A DNA stretch of 60,000 nucleotides from Cristatella mucedo (GCA_009760855.2 WPIO01000141.1:64001-124000); one strand, 5' to 3'; counted from the stretch's first letter, positions 34,800 through 45,009 are shown. Notes: generated from the letters alone by a model not told the origin. Made by a program: numbers and translations.

Positions 34800-35200
34800 C
34801 ACGAGTCGTGAGTGTTTAACCACCTTATCAGGGATACTGGTTTCGTTGGTCTCTCTGCTAGTTCTGCTCGGCTCTCTGGGCAGATTTTGACACCCCATTG
34901 ATCAGCAAGTCGTTCTTCAGCGCCTATCATCACGCTGGGACATCATAGGCACTGCACTGCAATAGCTTAGGTCCTATCTCAGTGAGATACTTCAAAGTAT
35001 CAATGTCAGAGTCGATTGTTCATCCAAGGAGCCCCCCTCTAATATATGGGATACCAATGGAATCCGTGCTGTTTGGTCCACTTGTTTCAGAATCTATACT
35101 CTCCTTCTTGTCGATGCAATCGCAAAGCACAATCTATGCTTTCATGCTTATGCAGATAAAACACGGCTGTTAGTGCTTTGTCATCACCCTGGCTCACAGT
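34800..35200 (+). mobile_element. LINE RT fragment, motifs A to catalytic box, decayed
   Basis: The plus strand reads ISVRYFKVSMSESIVHPR, GIPMESVLFGPLVSESIL (motif B, normally GVPQGSVLGPLLF) and QSTIYAFMLMQIKHGC, with a second frame giving AKHNLCFHAYADKTRL (catalytic box remnant). It is LINE-B-like, because KHNL-x-FH-x-YAD also starts the 673 copy. Confidence 0.7.
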
Positions 35201-35246
35201 ACGTCAAATTTTCTAAGCTTGCTTGCCACATGCATTGCTAGTGTTT

Positions 35247-35608
35247 ATAATAATAATTATAATAATAATGCACTTAATAAAGTGCCCTCACAGAACCTAA
35301 TCTCTTTCTAGGCACTTTACGTTTTCTGCAAAGGGAAATGCAATTGAATAGTGAGTAGAAGTCATGCTTGAAAAACAAACAAAATAAATAATACGGTTAG
35401 GGGTGACATGCACAGGGTCAGCATGCAAATGTGGTTAGTGGCAGCATGCACAGTGTCAGCACGCATAAGCACATCAAGGACGAATCACAGGGACCCACTA
35501 AATGCTGTCCTAAATAGGTGTGTTTACAAGTTCTTTTTAAATGTGGTCAGGTCAGGGGATGCTCTGAAGCAGGTCGGGAGGGAGTTCTAGGCTTTGGGAG
35601 CAGTGTTT
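35247..35608 (-). mobile_element. LINE-B 3' end copy in a kinase intron
   Basis: A tail of ATAATAATTATAATAATAAT, reversed hairpin (AAAGTGCCCTCACAGAACC), TGAAAAACAAACAAAATAAA, GGTTAGGGGTGACATGCACA and GGACCCACTAAATGCTGTCC to GGAGTTCTAGGCTTTGGGAG. It closely resembles the 10402 copy. Confidence 0.9.
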
Positions 35609-35689
35609 GCAATTGAATGTCAGCACAATTTCTTAAATTGAATTAGAATTAAAACCAATTTACTAGTCATGGGCAAATCGAGTGTTACT

Positions 35690-36290
35690 CAGGATTTGGA
35701 AAACCTAGTCTTAGCAATGGGCTCGCCCAGGATCTTTCTTGTAGCAACTGCATGAAACCGGGATATCCGGTTTCTAAGGGGCGTTTCACCGGACGACAGC
35801 ATAAGCTCCATTCTGGTCTGGCTACTTTCAGATAAGCAACATTCAAAAATTCAAGCCTGCTTAGATCAGATATCTCAGCCAAGCTGGCCCATGCAGTTGT
35901 GACATCCCTCTTGATTTTTGAAACTCACTACTCACAAATCCTCCGGCCGGTGCAATAAGTATCTTACAGTTGGTACACAGCTCAGCAGCTTGGTTTGTCT
36001 GCCGTGAAGGTTGCAGCTGTCACATGACGCTAGATCTCATCAACCTGCAGTGGCTCCCAATCAAGCAGCCTACCGACTTCAACGTTCTGCCATTAACTTT
36101 TAGGTTTCTCCCTTCTCTAGCTCCAGCCTACCTATTTAAAAACTTCCTAATACGGCTGTGCAAAGTATCAACTCCTGTCTCCCGACCCAAGTCCTTTAGC
36201 TTTCTGCCTCTGATTAACCTCGAATCATTTCGGGACAGTGCCTTTAGTTATGCATGCTCCCCAAATGGAACTTACTCCCAACTGACATCG
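35690..36290 (+). mobile_element. LINE-B-like ORF2 C-terminal fragment
   Basis: Open part: SSAAWFVCREGCSCHMTL, INLQWLPIKQPTDFNVL, LTFRFLPSLAPAYLF, PKSFSFLPLINLESFRDSAF. This is the CHIT-x-x-L-x-x-L-x-WLP...LAPAYL block of LINE-B, diverged and with upstream stops. Confidence 0.8.
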
Positions 36291-36476
36291 TGAAATAAAA
36301 AATAAATAAATAGTAGCTGATTTATAGCGTCTTTTTTTAAGAAGAGCCTGTACGGCTATCACCGCGGCTTGCAGCATCAATAAAGGATCGCCAGCCAAAG
36401 AATTTGAACCCACAACCTCAGAACCGAGGTCGTGAAAGCAACCACCTTACCTAGTGTGCCATCACGGCTCACAGAT
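36288..36476 (-). mobile_element. SINE-B copy in a kinase intron
   Basis: (AAAT)n tail (36297-36311), AGCTGATTTATAGCGTC, AAGAAGAGCCTGTACGGCTA, GCTTGCAGC and AATTTGAACCCACAACCTCA (reversed B box). It ends at CCATCACGGCTCAC, which is the reversed head. Confidence 0.85.
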
Positions 36477-36740
36477 CCCCTGACAAATCCACGGTTCGAA
36501 ACCCCCTGAATTCACGAAATTTAAAAAGAAGCTACAAAGACAGCAGTTCCTAACACCATTTGCAGAGTCCGTGTGAATTATTCCTTTGTGTGTTTATGGG
36601 GGCCAATGCTGTGCATGTTATCATCCACCATATCGACATTCTTCCCTTGCAGCCTATGCAAAGCATCTAGTAGAGATTCAGTTCAGTGAGTTCGCTAGAC
36701 AAATATCTTACTGTTATTATTATGATTATTATTGATCTTA
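36477..36740 (+). mobile_element. LINE 3' end, continuation after the SINE-B insertion
   Basis: AGATCCCCTGACAAATCCAC, AATTTAAAAAGAAGCTACAA, GTGAATTATTCCTTTGTGTG, GCAAAGCATCTAGTAGAGAT and an ATTATTATGATTATTATT tail. It looks like the rest of the LINE at 35690, split by the SINE-B copy. Confidence 0.65.
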
Positions 36741-37032
36741 CCACAATCTAAGTGTCATCTTTGCCGACTGCTTTGATTGTAACACATTTAGTCAGAGTAC
36801 CTCCGGCATGGAGGCCAGCCATTGCATGTAGCTCTCCACTCCAGTAGCTAAGCTAAGGATCATAAGTTTTCACTGACGACTGCCTATTGGGCAACAACTA
36901 TCTGACAGGTTGCACAAAGCCTCTGCAGCTCAATATACAATCAATATTCCAAGCACAGCCATTCGAAGAGTCCTAATATTTGAGTAAGTATCAGTACACC
37001 TACCTCCCCACAGTAGAAAACAGATATATTAC

Positions 37033-37115
37033 CATTTTCCATGTATTCGGTTACGATGTAAAATGGCTGCAGAGTAAAGCCGTATAGCTGCACCAAGTTT
37101 TCATGATGCAGTGTC
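37033..37115 (-). CDS. Tec-family kinase, beta-4/beta-5 and hinge exon
   Basis: The acceptor TTTCCTTGTAG and donor GAAAATG|GTAATAT bound 83 nt coding TLHHENLVQLYGFTLQ, then PFYIVTEYMENG. It contains the LVQLYG and ITEYM motifs around the gatekeeper (Val-Thr-Glu-Tyr, gatekeeper Thr). The start completes a Met codon split in the previous exon. Two residues are missing after YG compared with the usual family spacing. A second possible donor (GGGGAG|GTAGGT, 24 bp further) would add unrelated residues. Confidence 0.9.
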
Positions 37116-37425
37116 CTACAAGGAAATATCGTTCAACTGAAGGCACATTAGGAAAGCGACAAGCAAACGCAGTGTACGCTTTCATGCACTCTGTGAGCAC
37201 TGTGGGCAATAAACATCCCTACTCTACTGCTGCAGCAAGCTGCTTGCCGAGTCATCCGTGCAGTCGACATTTGGAAGGTGCACTAAAAAATTGACGGCGC
37301 CTACCCATCCATCCAAGAATATTGTGTACACAAGTACAAGCCGTTTCTCTGAATTAAAATGAGAGCATATTGTCTGATGCTGTTGGCTGGCTGCTACTTG
37401 TTGTTAGACGAGTTCGAAAAGATCC

Positions 37426-37427
<2 letters not shown>

Positions 37428-37473
<46 letters not shown>
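37428..37473 (+). repeat. (CT)n microsatellite in a kinase intron
   Basis: About 22 CT units. Flanked by CTTCCGGTGTGCTCTTGC. Confidence 0.96.
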
Positions 37474-37476
<3 letters not shown>

Positions 37477-37632
37477 GCTCTTCCGGTGTGCTCTTGCACC
37501 GCCTGCTCCTCGACTTTCACTCGTCTTGCCGTCCTTCGCGATAAATTGAAATCGGTTTGGTGATCGGGCCTCATGTTCGTATTCACCAAAAGTATGGAAC
37601 TCGCTCCTGGCTTCGGTCACTACCTGCGATCA

Positions 37633-37830
37633 ATGACTTAGTATAATTGCTTGCTGACCCTGTACATGTCACCCCTAACCATATTATTCATTTTATTTGT
37701 TTTTCAAGCATGATTTTACTTACCATTCAATTGCATTTCCCTTTGCAGCAAATGTAAAGCGCCTAGAAAGAGATTAAGTTCTCTCAGGGCGCTTTATCAA
37801 GTGCATTGTTATTATTATTATTATTATTTA
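37633..37830 (+). mobile_element. LINE-B 3' UTR copy in a kinase intron
   Basis: TTGCTGACCCTGTACATGTC, ACCATATTATTCATTTTATT, CAAATGTAAAGCGCCTAGAA, AGAGATTAAGTTCTCTCAGG and GCGCTTTATCAAGTGCATTG with an (ATT)n tail. 5' truncated inside the UTR. Confidence 0.9.
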
Positions 37831-37849
37831 ATTTTCATCTACAGATGCA

Positions 37850-38185
37850 TGCGTTCCACTGAGAACTTTCCTATCACCCCACTGAATTCTTTGAGAGCTT
37901 GCTGAATGATTTAAGACCTCACCTGTGCACAATTCAGTGTACATTAACAGTTTGAGGTCTTCCTGTTGGCCCCGAGTGTCTTGTTGTGTGCTTTAGCATG
38001 CTGGCCTAAGCATGGTACTTACTTGCTTGTGCATACTTATTGTCTAAGCAAGATACTGTGCATGTCATTAATCATTGGTTATTGATTCTTGTAGCTAATT
38101 GTAAAGCATCGGGATAGAGATCTTTTAATTTCTGAGTGCTAAACAAATGGCCTATTATAATAACTATTATTACTATTATCACTAG
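37850..38185 (+). mobile_element. Diverged LINE 3' end
   Basis: CATGCTGGCCTAAGCATGG, ACTGTGCATGTCATTAATC, TTGTAAAGCATCGGGATAGA, GATCTTTTAATTTCTGAGTG and CTATTATAATAACTATTATTA. It shares the layout of LINE-B ends (hairpin remnant then ATT-rich tail) but is much older or of another subfamily. Confidence 0.5.
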
Positions 38186-38586
38186 TCCAGCAAAGATGCC
38201 ACAGTGCCAACGGCAGAGCAATTGCCTGCAACAGTAATATTCTATATGGATACCCGGAGAGCGAAGACTGCCACCTAAGAGTCACTCTCTGCCGACTCTC
38301 CAAACAACCAAGCAGACCATCGCTGAACCCAGCAAAGTTCGGTACCAGTCAACAACTTGAACTGCATGTACATGGTTCTGCAGCTGCAATGAGGATATGG
38401 TGTGGCTCCGGACATAGACTGTCACCACCACTGCCAAATTGCGAGCACGATTTCTCTTACCAATACAATCCAAATTTGGGCCAGGCGCCAAGCCTCACAG
38501 CGAAGCACTAATGACACAAATTATTGAGAAAAACTCATGGACAGTGTGCGACTGTCACGGCGAGCAGCAGCAGCAGCATAACTCAC

Positions 38587-38693
38587 ATCATGTTCTTTGC
38601 TTCCAGAGCAAACTCGTCTTCCTGCACCGTGTTCTCGAGCATCATCTTTACGGCGACGGTTTGGTTGCCTTTGTAACACGCCTTTCAAACACA
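38587..38693 (-). CDS. Tec-family kinase, VAVK and helix C exon, with in-frame TGA
   Basis: From the strong acceptor TTTCTTATAG the exon has exactly the family spacing to the ATP-lysine box, but its third codon is TGA (38685-38687), where relatives often have Arg. The rest codes ACYKGNQTVAVKMMLENT, then VQEDEFALEAKNMM, ending in donor ATGAT|GTGAGT. The VAVK lysine and the helix C glutamate are present. A weaker acceptor (GTTTGAAAG, exon 38587-38681) would skip the stop and keep frame, losing four residues. Both readings are possible. Confidence 0.82.
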
Positions 38694-39201
38694 CTATAAG
38701 AAATGAGTGGCACAGCCATGCACTATGCTTATGTGGTCAACCCCTAAATAGACAGAAAGCTCACTGACATCAGCACAAAAACTATGTTCGCATTGTCTAT
38801 ATTCGAGAGTTTGGAGATGGAAGATGACAAAAGATGGAGCGACTGAAAGTCGAGTGATGGACGAGTCCTGTCGGGCGGGCTTGAAAGAATTCGCAAAAGG
38901 CGGACAGACTCGTGTCGACGAGCATACGCACCACGATGGTCGTAGCGGCACCAGCACTGCATTACAATGGCTCTGGGCTCGTATTGCACATCTTGCACGC
39001 CCGTGCAAGTGCCATACGCCCGACCATGCGCCTCACTGCACGCCCGTGCAAGCAGGCGTGCACATCGCCTGCTGTTGCTGCCATAGTAGCAGCAGGCCAT
39101 CGGTTCATGGCCCATTTGCAGACAGAGAGGCAGGCAAAGTGCAGCCATGCACATGCAGGATGAGTCTTGTGAGCAGGTGAAGGCGAGGGGCTTGGGCTGA
39201 C

Positions 39202-39266
39202 GCTAAAGTTTCTCCTGCCGAGCTTGTCAAGCAGCTTGAGATCGACGTGGTTGAGTTTGAACTTTC
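39202..39266 (-). CDS. Tec-family kinase, start of kinase domain and glycine loop
   Basis: A very good acceptor (ATTTTCTCTTGCAG) opens 65 nt coding KFKLNHVDLKLLDKLGRRNF plus Ser. It aligns with the WEI-x-x-x-D-L-x-x-x-x-ELG-x-GQFG segment of Tec kinases. The glycine loop should read G-x-G-x-F-G; here it is G-R-R-N-F-S, so two of three glycines are lost. The donor AGC|GTCAGC is weak but sits at the expected place. The linker Trp that normally precedes the domain is replaced (KFKL). Confidence 0.78.
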
Positions 39267-39282
39267 CTGCAAGAGAAAATAG

Positions 39283-39395
39283 CCGTGATGGCCCTCTGGG
39301 TAAGTTGGTTGATTTTAACGACTTCGAGACCGAGGGCGTGAGTTTGAATCATGTGGCAGGCGATTCTTTATGGCTGCTGCCACTGGTGATGGTAG
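39283..39395 (+). mobile_element. SINE-B, left half, split by another SINE-B
   Basis: Head AGCCGTGATGGCCCTCTGGG, B-box region GTGAGTTTGAATCATGTGG and body GCCACTGGTGATGGTAGTGG. It stops at GGCCGTG and resumes at 39578. Confidence 0.75.
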
Positions 39396-39577
39396 TGGCC
39401 GTGAAGAAAATGCTAGCTGATTTTACAACCTCTTTTTGCATAGCTACAGAAAGGCCTTTGCGGCGATCACCACTGCTTGCAGTGGTGATACCAGATCGCC
39501 CACCATAGGATTCAAACCCGCGACCTCGGGCCGAGGTCGTGAAAAGCAACCGCCTTACTTGGTGAGCCATTACGCCT
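39396..39577 (-). mobile_element. SINE-B inserted in reverse inside SINE-B
   Basis: On the plus strand: reversed tail AAAATGCTAGCTGATTTTAC, AACCTCTTTTTGCATAGCTA, ACTGCTTGCAGTGG, GGATTCAAACCCGCGACCTC (reversed B box), GTGAGCCATTACGCCTCAC (reversed head). Complete element. Confidence 0.82.
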
Positions 39578-39640
39578 CACGTAAGGCTCTTCTGCTGCTA
39601 TACAAAAAGAGGCTGATAAATCATCTGGTATTTTTTTATT
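39578..39640 (+). mobile_element. SINE-B, right half of the split copy
   Basis: GTAAGGCTCTTCTGCTGCTA, TACAAAAAGAGGCTGATAAA, TCATCTGGTATTTTTTTATT. It continues the 39283 copy, including the 3' hairpin. Confidence 0.78.
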
Positions 39641-39744
39641 AGCAGAGCACGCACCACTGGATGCTGGGGGCGATGGTACAGCTATCTGCAGCCAGCCACT
39701 GTCGATGGTAGTTGGCAAGCAGACAAGCTGGCTGCTGGTCAAAT

Positions 39745-39910
39745 TTGTCGTGCAACATTTGCATCGGGGTCGAAGCCTACGGGGTAAGGTGTTCGTTCAC
39801 GAATCAGGTCACAGGTTCGATTCCTGCAGCAGACTACCACCCAATTGCCTGCTGCAAGTAGCGGTCACAGCCGCAAAGGCTCTTCTGCTGCTACATAAAT
39901 GAAACTGATC
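39745..39910 (+). mobile_element. SINE-B-related copy with a different head
   Basis: GTCGAAGCCTACGGGGTAAG and ACAGGTTCGATTCCTGCAGC (B box GGTTCGATTCC), then CAAGTAGCGGTCACAGCCGC, AAAGGCTCTTCTGCTGCTAC. The body is shared with SINE-B, while the tRNA head looks to be from another tRNA. Confidence 0.65.
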
Positions 39911-40036
39911 GGCCGGCATTTACTTCGTGCAACAAGTCATTCATTATTGTGTTGCATTAGCAACAGCTAGTTGCTATTGCCATTGCATCCTTTTCTTCAC
40001 CAGCTGTCAGGCTAAGAATTCTAGCCAACCAACCGG

Positions 40037-40101
40037 AATCAGTGAATCGGATACGAAGCCTGCCGTAGCCTTCTACCCAAATAGCCTATAGTGTGCAAGC
40101 T
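40037..40101 (-). other. Candidate, unproven SH2-kinase linker exon
   Basis: From the acceptor TTGCACACTATAG (40102) the frame set by the SH2 exon reads YLGRRLRQASYPIH and then TGA. This recalls the GL-x-x-RL-x-x-P-V linker after SH2 in Tec kinases. No donor with the needed phase was found before the stop. It could be a dead exon or chance. Confidence 0.3.
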
Positions 40102-40915
40102 GCCACATCCAGGGCTCTGATGCAGCAGAAGGGGCAGCAGCAGGAGGACAGCAAAGTCAGACGCGACCGGAGCAGTGTGCTGCAACTGGTTGCAAGCGAG
40201 GCCAATGCACTGACCGTGCTCCAAGCCCAGTGTTGACAGTGCGCTCTCCTCATTAGGATGATGCCGAAGACGACATACAAGCCCTGCAGAAATTACAGGG
40301 ATAAAGACAACAGCGACCAAGCAGTGGCTCCACCGCCTCAGTCCAAAGCATCAGACGGCGACGAAGAGGCTCGAGCAAGCATGCGTCTTCGAGGCGAATT
40401 CGTCACGAATTGCTAGCTAGAGCCGAGGCTAGAAATACGCAAGACTCAACAAGCAAGTGGTGCCGCTCCGGGACAATGCAGTGCCTGCTCCTAGCGATGG
40501 CTGCCAAACAACTGGTCGGCGAGAGCAAGCAGCATTTGCACTGTGGCTCTCAGATGCCACCACTACCACTACTACTCTTAACTCGGCCCTAGATCTGATC
40601 AGCCAGCTACATCGGGGTGAGATAATGCTACATGGCTGGCAGGAATACTGAAGCTATAACTGTCTTTTTGCGCTCGATGGAGGGATTAAAAAAGTGAAGT
40701 ATAAATATCCTCCCAATCCAAGACTTTGCTGCAAAATCAAAATAATACAGTGTTAAGCGATTTATAGCTAACAAGCTACAACGAGACAGAACTCGTACTT
40801 CTAAGTACCATCATAGGCACGCAATTTATTCCAGCATTAGATTGGTTTGTGCTAGGCCAGTTTTTGCAGCATCTGAGGCAACTTTGCTGCCATTGCGATC
40901 GATCGCTCGACCCAC

Positions 40916-41193
40916 CTCCGCCATTCAGCTTGTGGTAGTTGACCAGCTCTTCGATCGTCTGCTGCGGGTGCTTGTCGGACAAGTAGTACATGTCTTGAGC
41001 GTTCTTTTTTATTTGGTAGTGCCGCACGATGCCCAGCGTTGACGACAAAGGGTCATCCAGCTCCTTGGTGAACAGTGCCAGAGCGAAGCAGCCCGGTAAC
41101 GTGGCCGAGTTGCGGATGACGAAGCAGCCATCGCGACCATCCTGCTTCAGCTCCGTCTCTGCCCTCGACTGAGACATGTCTGAGCGAAACCAC
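40916..41193 (-). CDS. Tec-family kinase, SH2 domain exon
   Basis: 278 nt between acceptor CCACTACTCCAG and donor GGCGGAG|GTGGGT. It codes WFRSDMSQSRAETELK, DGCFVIRNS, FALALFTKELDDP, IVRHYQIKKNAQDMYYLSDK and HPQQTIEELVNYHKLNGGG. The phosphotyrosine-binding Arg of the FLVR motif is kept (FVIR). The first codon completes a split Pro with the SH3 exon. SH2 domains bind phosphotyrosine partners and control kinase activity in this family. Confidence 0.94.
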
Positions 41194-41528
41194 CTGGAGT
41201 AGTGGAGGGTGAGGAGGAAGGGGGCGGTGGTGACATAGCAACAGCAGCAGAGGCGGCGGCAGCAGCAGCAATGGTCTCTGCCACGTGAGAGCGACTAACT
41301 GATGGGCAAGGCCAAGTGGCTACCTCGAGACCTATGCTCATTCAAGGTGCGCAGTCTCCGATAGCAGGAATGGTTCGCGCAGAGAAGCACCAGTGGTCGC
41401 GGCAGCAGGAAGCACGCACCCTCACTCGCGGATGAGAGCACCCACACTGCTCAAGATGCATATGCTCGATGCCGGAAGCTAGCCGGATTGCAGTGGCGAA
41501 TTGCAATGCTCTCAGCAAATCGGCTTAC

Positions 41529-41671
41529 GGGAACCTCTTCGAAGAGTTGGCCTTCACTGTCGTTCGCTCGACGACATAATTAGCCGGCAAGAAGCCGTGT
41601 TGTCCATTCTTATCTCTGGCCTTCCACCAGTACTGCTCCTGCGTGTCGTCCAGGATTTCATACTCCTCGCC
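41529..41671 (-). CDS. Tec-family kinase, second SH3 exon
   Basis: The acceptor CTTGGTCGACAG and donor TTCCC|GTAAGCC bound 143 nt. It codes GEEYEILDDTQEQYWWKARD, KNGQHGFLPANYVVE and SSKRFP. This is the second half of the SH3 fold with the WW pair and the ALYDY-partner motif P-x-NYV that bind proline-rich ligands. It joins in phase 0 to NDLDLVK of the upstream SH3 exon. An open frame extends upstream of the acceptor to 41717, but it does not resemble SH3. Confidence 0.93.
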
Positions 41672-43748
41672 CTGTCGACCAAGTCGGACAGCTCGCTCGA
41701 TTGCCTGCTCCGCAATGCTTAACCTAGCGGGACGGATGGAGGGACCCGAAAGAGGGACGCAGAGCTCGGGGAGGGCGGAGCAGCAAAGGTCAGGGACATG
41801 GACGTGGTACGTATATCGTGGCAGGAAAACGCACAGCAGCATGAGCCTGCAGCGCAAAGCCTTGGAGCCGGACGACGACGAGCGGCAGAGGCAGAGGTTG
41901 CTCAACTGACGGCAGGCATTTCAAAGCTGTGGTCTGCTGGTGCACAGTCGTCCATCCGGCAAGCACCGGCATAGGTAACAGCAGCATGCGGACTCTGGCA
42001 GCTCACGAATGCCAATGCTCGCAACAGACTAACACACGGAGCCACTGCTGCACATCTCCGGCAACTCACACATTTCCGGCATCTCCTCTGGTGCTGCAAA
42101 AAGCCAGTCGTACGCTAGACCCACGCTAAGTCAATCAATGGCCTCCCACATGCTCAACTGGATCTCTCTTTGCAGCATCAGTGTCAGTGTCGGCTGCAAA
42201 GTCACGCACCAGTGTGATTAATTGAGACGACAAGCACCTTTCTCACTACTTCTGGTTTTGAACATTCAGTCCCACCAGGGTGATGTGGCCCCGGATGAGG
42301 CGTGACATGCAGTTAAAGTATGTCAAAGACAATAAAAATGCACATGATCGCCTAAGCAGCTGCTGTCATACCAAAACTGGGCAAACGTCTCGGTAGGCAA
42401 AACCTTAGGTACAACATCTAGGTAAAGAAGACAACGGCTGACAGGTTGCATACAGATCCCTTTCGTTTCCAGAGTTTGGCATAGCACTGCACTTTCAAGA
42501 AATTCGGTTACAGCCAGCTGCATGACATTTTAAAAAGTAACATTTATATGTTATATTGGCGACAATGACCGATATTACATGGATGAGGTCTTGCTCTTTC
42601 ACTCAGTTAATTGACCATTATCTCATCCTGGCCCTAATACGAGATCAATCAGTTACTTAATAACAAGCAACTGTCGAAAAGATAGGCATACAGACGAAGC
42701 AGTAAAAGTGTGATTTAGAAAGACTCATCCTTGACACAGTAGCAGCTTTATTTCTAAAGAATAAAGCAACGAGCAACGTGGCATATGCACCGGTCGAGAA
42801 ATAATCGATTCGTTCGATTAGGGCGCGAGTTCTCCAACAGGACATATCTCTTGTCAAGTATCTCCACTTCTCATCAATTAGAAAGAGCATCAAAATTAGG
42901 ACGATGCTGGACAAGTAATTGCTTCCTAATGCAGACCATAACGAATACTGTAACGGCCTGGCTAACAACACGTTGCTAAAGAGATTTGCACGAGGTAGGC
43001 TACACCACACAGCACCTGCAGAAGCAAGGCAACAACAAACAGTGCTAAACCGATGGCTTCCTCCTCGAACACCGATTGAATGCTTGCTCCTAGATCATCT
43101 GATTACCCACAAGGACATTGACCAAGCAAGCAGTCGTGTGGTCCAGCTCAGTATGGCTGGCGCAGTACAAACTCTGGTGACGAGAGCAAATTAGCAAATG
43201 TAAAAGTCAGCACAACGGCACGAATACTGATATATGTTAATTTCTGGATTCTTTATCCCAAAAACTCATCGCATTGTGTTGAACATAATCAATTTAACAC
43301 GATTTCAAATTTAAATTAAACGAGATTTGGTTTACCTTTTGGTAAAGATTTTTTATTATTCGATGCATATTCCTCACTTTTTCGGAAAGATTTTGTACTT
43401 TTTGCGTGTGCACTGCACATTCCACCATGGACTTTTCTGTACATTCTACTATGACGTACCAATGAGCCATAGTGCACACGCAAAAGGCTAGCCAATGCAA
43501 GGCAGGCTCTCCAAAGAAATACTGGAGGCACAGGAATCAGTGCACAGACATCTGTGAGTGACAGGATGTGTCTGCCTTGAGCGCTCGACCAGCCGTAGCC
43601 GCCTGCCCCGAGAGCAATGAGCAGAGAGGCATTGCTAGGAGTCACAAGCACTGGTGACCTGTCCCTTTAACTAAGCAAGGTCCCAAGACAAACAAAATTT
43701 TGATTGACGTGTTTCGTCAGGACAGCACGTTTCGTCGTGCAACACTTG

Positions 43749-43907
43749 TTAATGATTGAATGCAATCCACCAAGGACCTAATTTTTGAGTAATGCAAAAG
43801 AATGTCGTGCTATCCTCCCATTTCGTGTTGGATACCATTTCCTTTTTCTCTTGGCACATTGCAAGTGCCAGCATCACCATCAGTAAAGTGATATTTTTTA
43901 ACTTCAT
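43749..43907 (-). CDS. Small open frame with signal-peptide-like start
   Basis: A 52-codon frame from ATG 43907 reads MKLKNITLLMVMLALAMCQ then a charged stretch (EKKEM) and a short C-terminal part ending WWIAFNH. Lys-rich start, hydrophobic core and a small-residue/Cys end are what a secretion signal looks like. It lies in the kinase intron between the two SH3 exons and on the same strand. Intronic chance is the simpler explanation. No family is recognised. Confidence 0.2.
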   Translation of the reverse strand: MKLKNITLLMVMLALAMCQEKKEMVSNTKWEDSTTFFCITQKLGPWWIAFNH

Positions 43908-44110
43908 CGCTGTATCTAGTTTTCTTGTGAATGCTTCAAAAGGAGTCTGCACGTCAATAACAATTGTAAAAAAGTATGCAGGAAAGGAAGCATGCCTATT
44001 GGTTGGTGACTGCGTGGTGTCATTGCAAATAAGCACACCAATGACAATTCACACAGAAGGAGCATAACAACAGCCAGAATCTAGCTTCAGCATGCGTCGA
44101 CCTCACCTAC

Positions 44111-44215
44111 CTTAACAAGATCAAGGTCATTTGGATTATTGCTCTTGTAGTCGTAAAGGGCAACCACTTTACGCAGAACACGATCTACCGTACGCAGAAC
44201 ACGATCTACCGGTGG
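44111..44215 (-). CDS. Tec-family kinase, first SH3 exon with 21-bp internal duplication
   Basis: The acceptor CTCTATTTGTAG and donor GTTAAG|GTAGGTG bound 105 nt. It codes VVALYDYKSNNPNDLDLVK, the ALYDY start of an SH3 domain. It is preceded by PPVDRVLRTVDRVLRK, where VDRVLR is repeated because of a 21-bp tandem duplication (44171-44212). It is in phase 0 at both ends. The duplication lengthens the linker before SH3 without breaking the frame. Confidence 0.92.
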
Positions 44216-45009
44216 CTACAAATAGAGGTTTACGTTAATATTCATTACTTTACAGCAAGACCAGAACTCATATAAACTCAGCTCATTAGAACACAAGCAG
44301 CTTGCTCGGCATGATGCTCGGCATGCATGCAGCATCTACTAGTAGCCAAGCAAGATCAGATAGCGGTTCGAGTTCCCGTGTCTTGTAATTTTTTCATAGG
44401 GCAAAAAACCGCAGCAAGGCACTTACCGAAGCCTCCTTGCTCAATACAGCTCCGTCAATAGGTGTATCAACTTACTTTCGGCTAGGCAGGAGTCCTATTC
44501 CCAATGATATTGAGGCAGCATATGTGAGAATTGCTGGTCTAATGGTCACATAGAATCACAGATATAAGCTGGCTAATATTCCAGAACCAAACTAGCTAGT
44601 TGGACCCTTCTACAAATCGCATTAAATTCACAGAACTGAATTAGCTGCTTGGTAGAAAGCGAATGGATGAGATCGTTCACCAATGGTGTGATCAAATTGG
44701 TGACTTACTGTGCAACTGTTAACGAGTCGGGAAACCGAGGTTTGCTGTGCTTCGTCGGGTAAGTAGCAGACTACATTAACCTTGTTCGAAAGTAATCAGT
44801 GAGTGTCTGTGTGTGCGCCTGAGCGTGCATGTGCGTGTGGGTGCGTGCCAGAGATTTTATCATGAAACGCTCAAGGTAATCCTTGAGGGTGGCACTACTT
44901 TTTTTACTATACAGATGGAAGGGTTCCGGAAGAATTCTGGAAAGGCCAATGGTGTTTCCAAGACTGAATGTTGAAGACAAAATCAGTACTTATCAGACAG
45001 GCTGCTTAC

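Noticed and set aside
41672-41717. Upstream extension of the second SH3 exon and an apparent frameshift to SSELSDLV
   Set aside because: The first SH3 exon at 44111-44215 supplies this part of the fold and joins at 41671 in phase, so no frameshift is needed.
44860-44990. Minus-strand segment LYSKKSSATLKDYLERFMI, which looked like the start of a Tec PH domain
   Set aside because: It lies between the proline-rich exon and the SH3 exon, which join directly in phase 0, so a PH exon here would be out of order.
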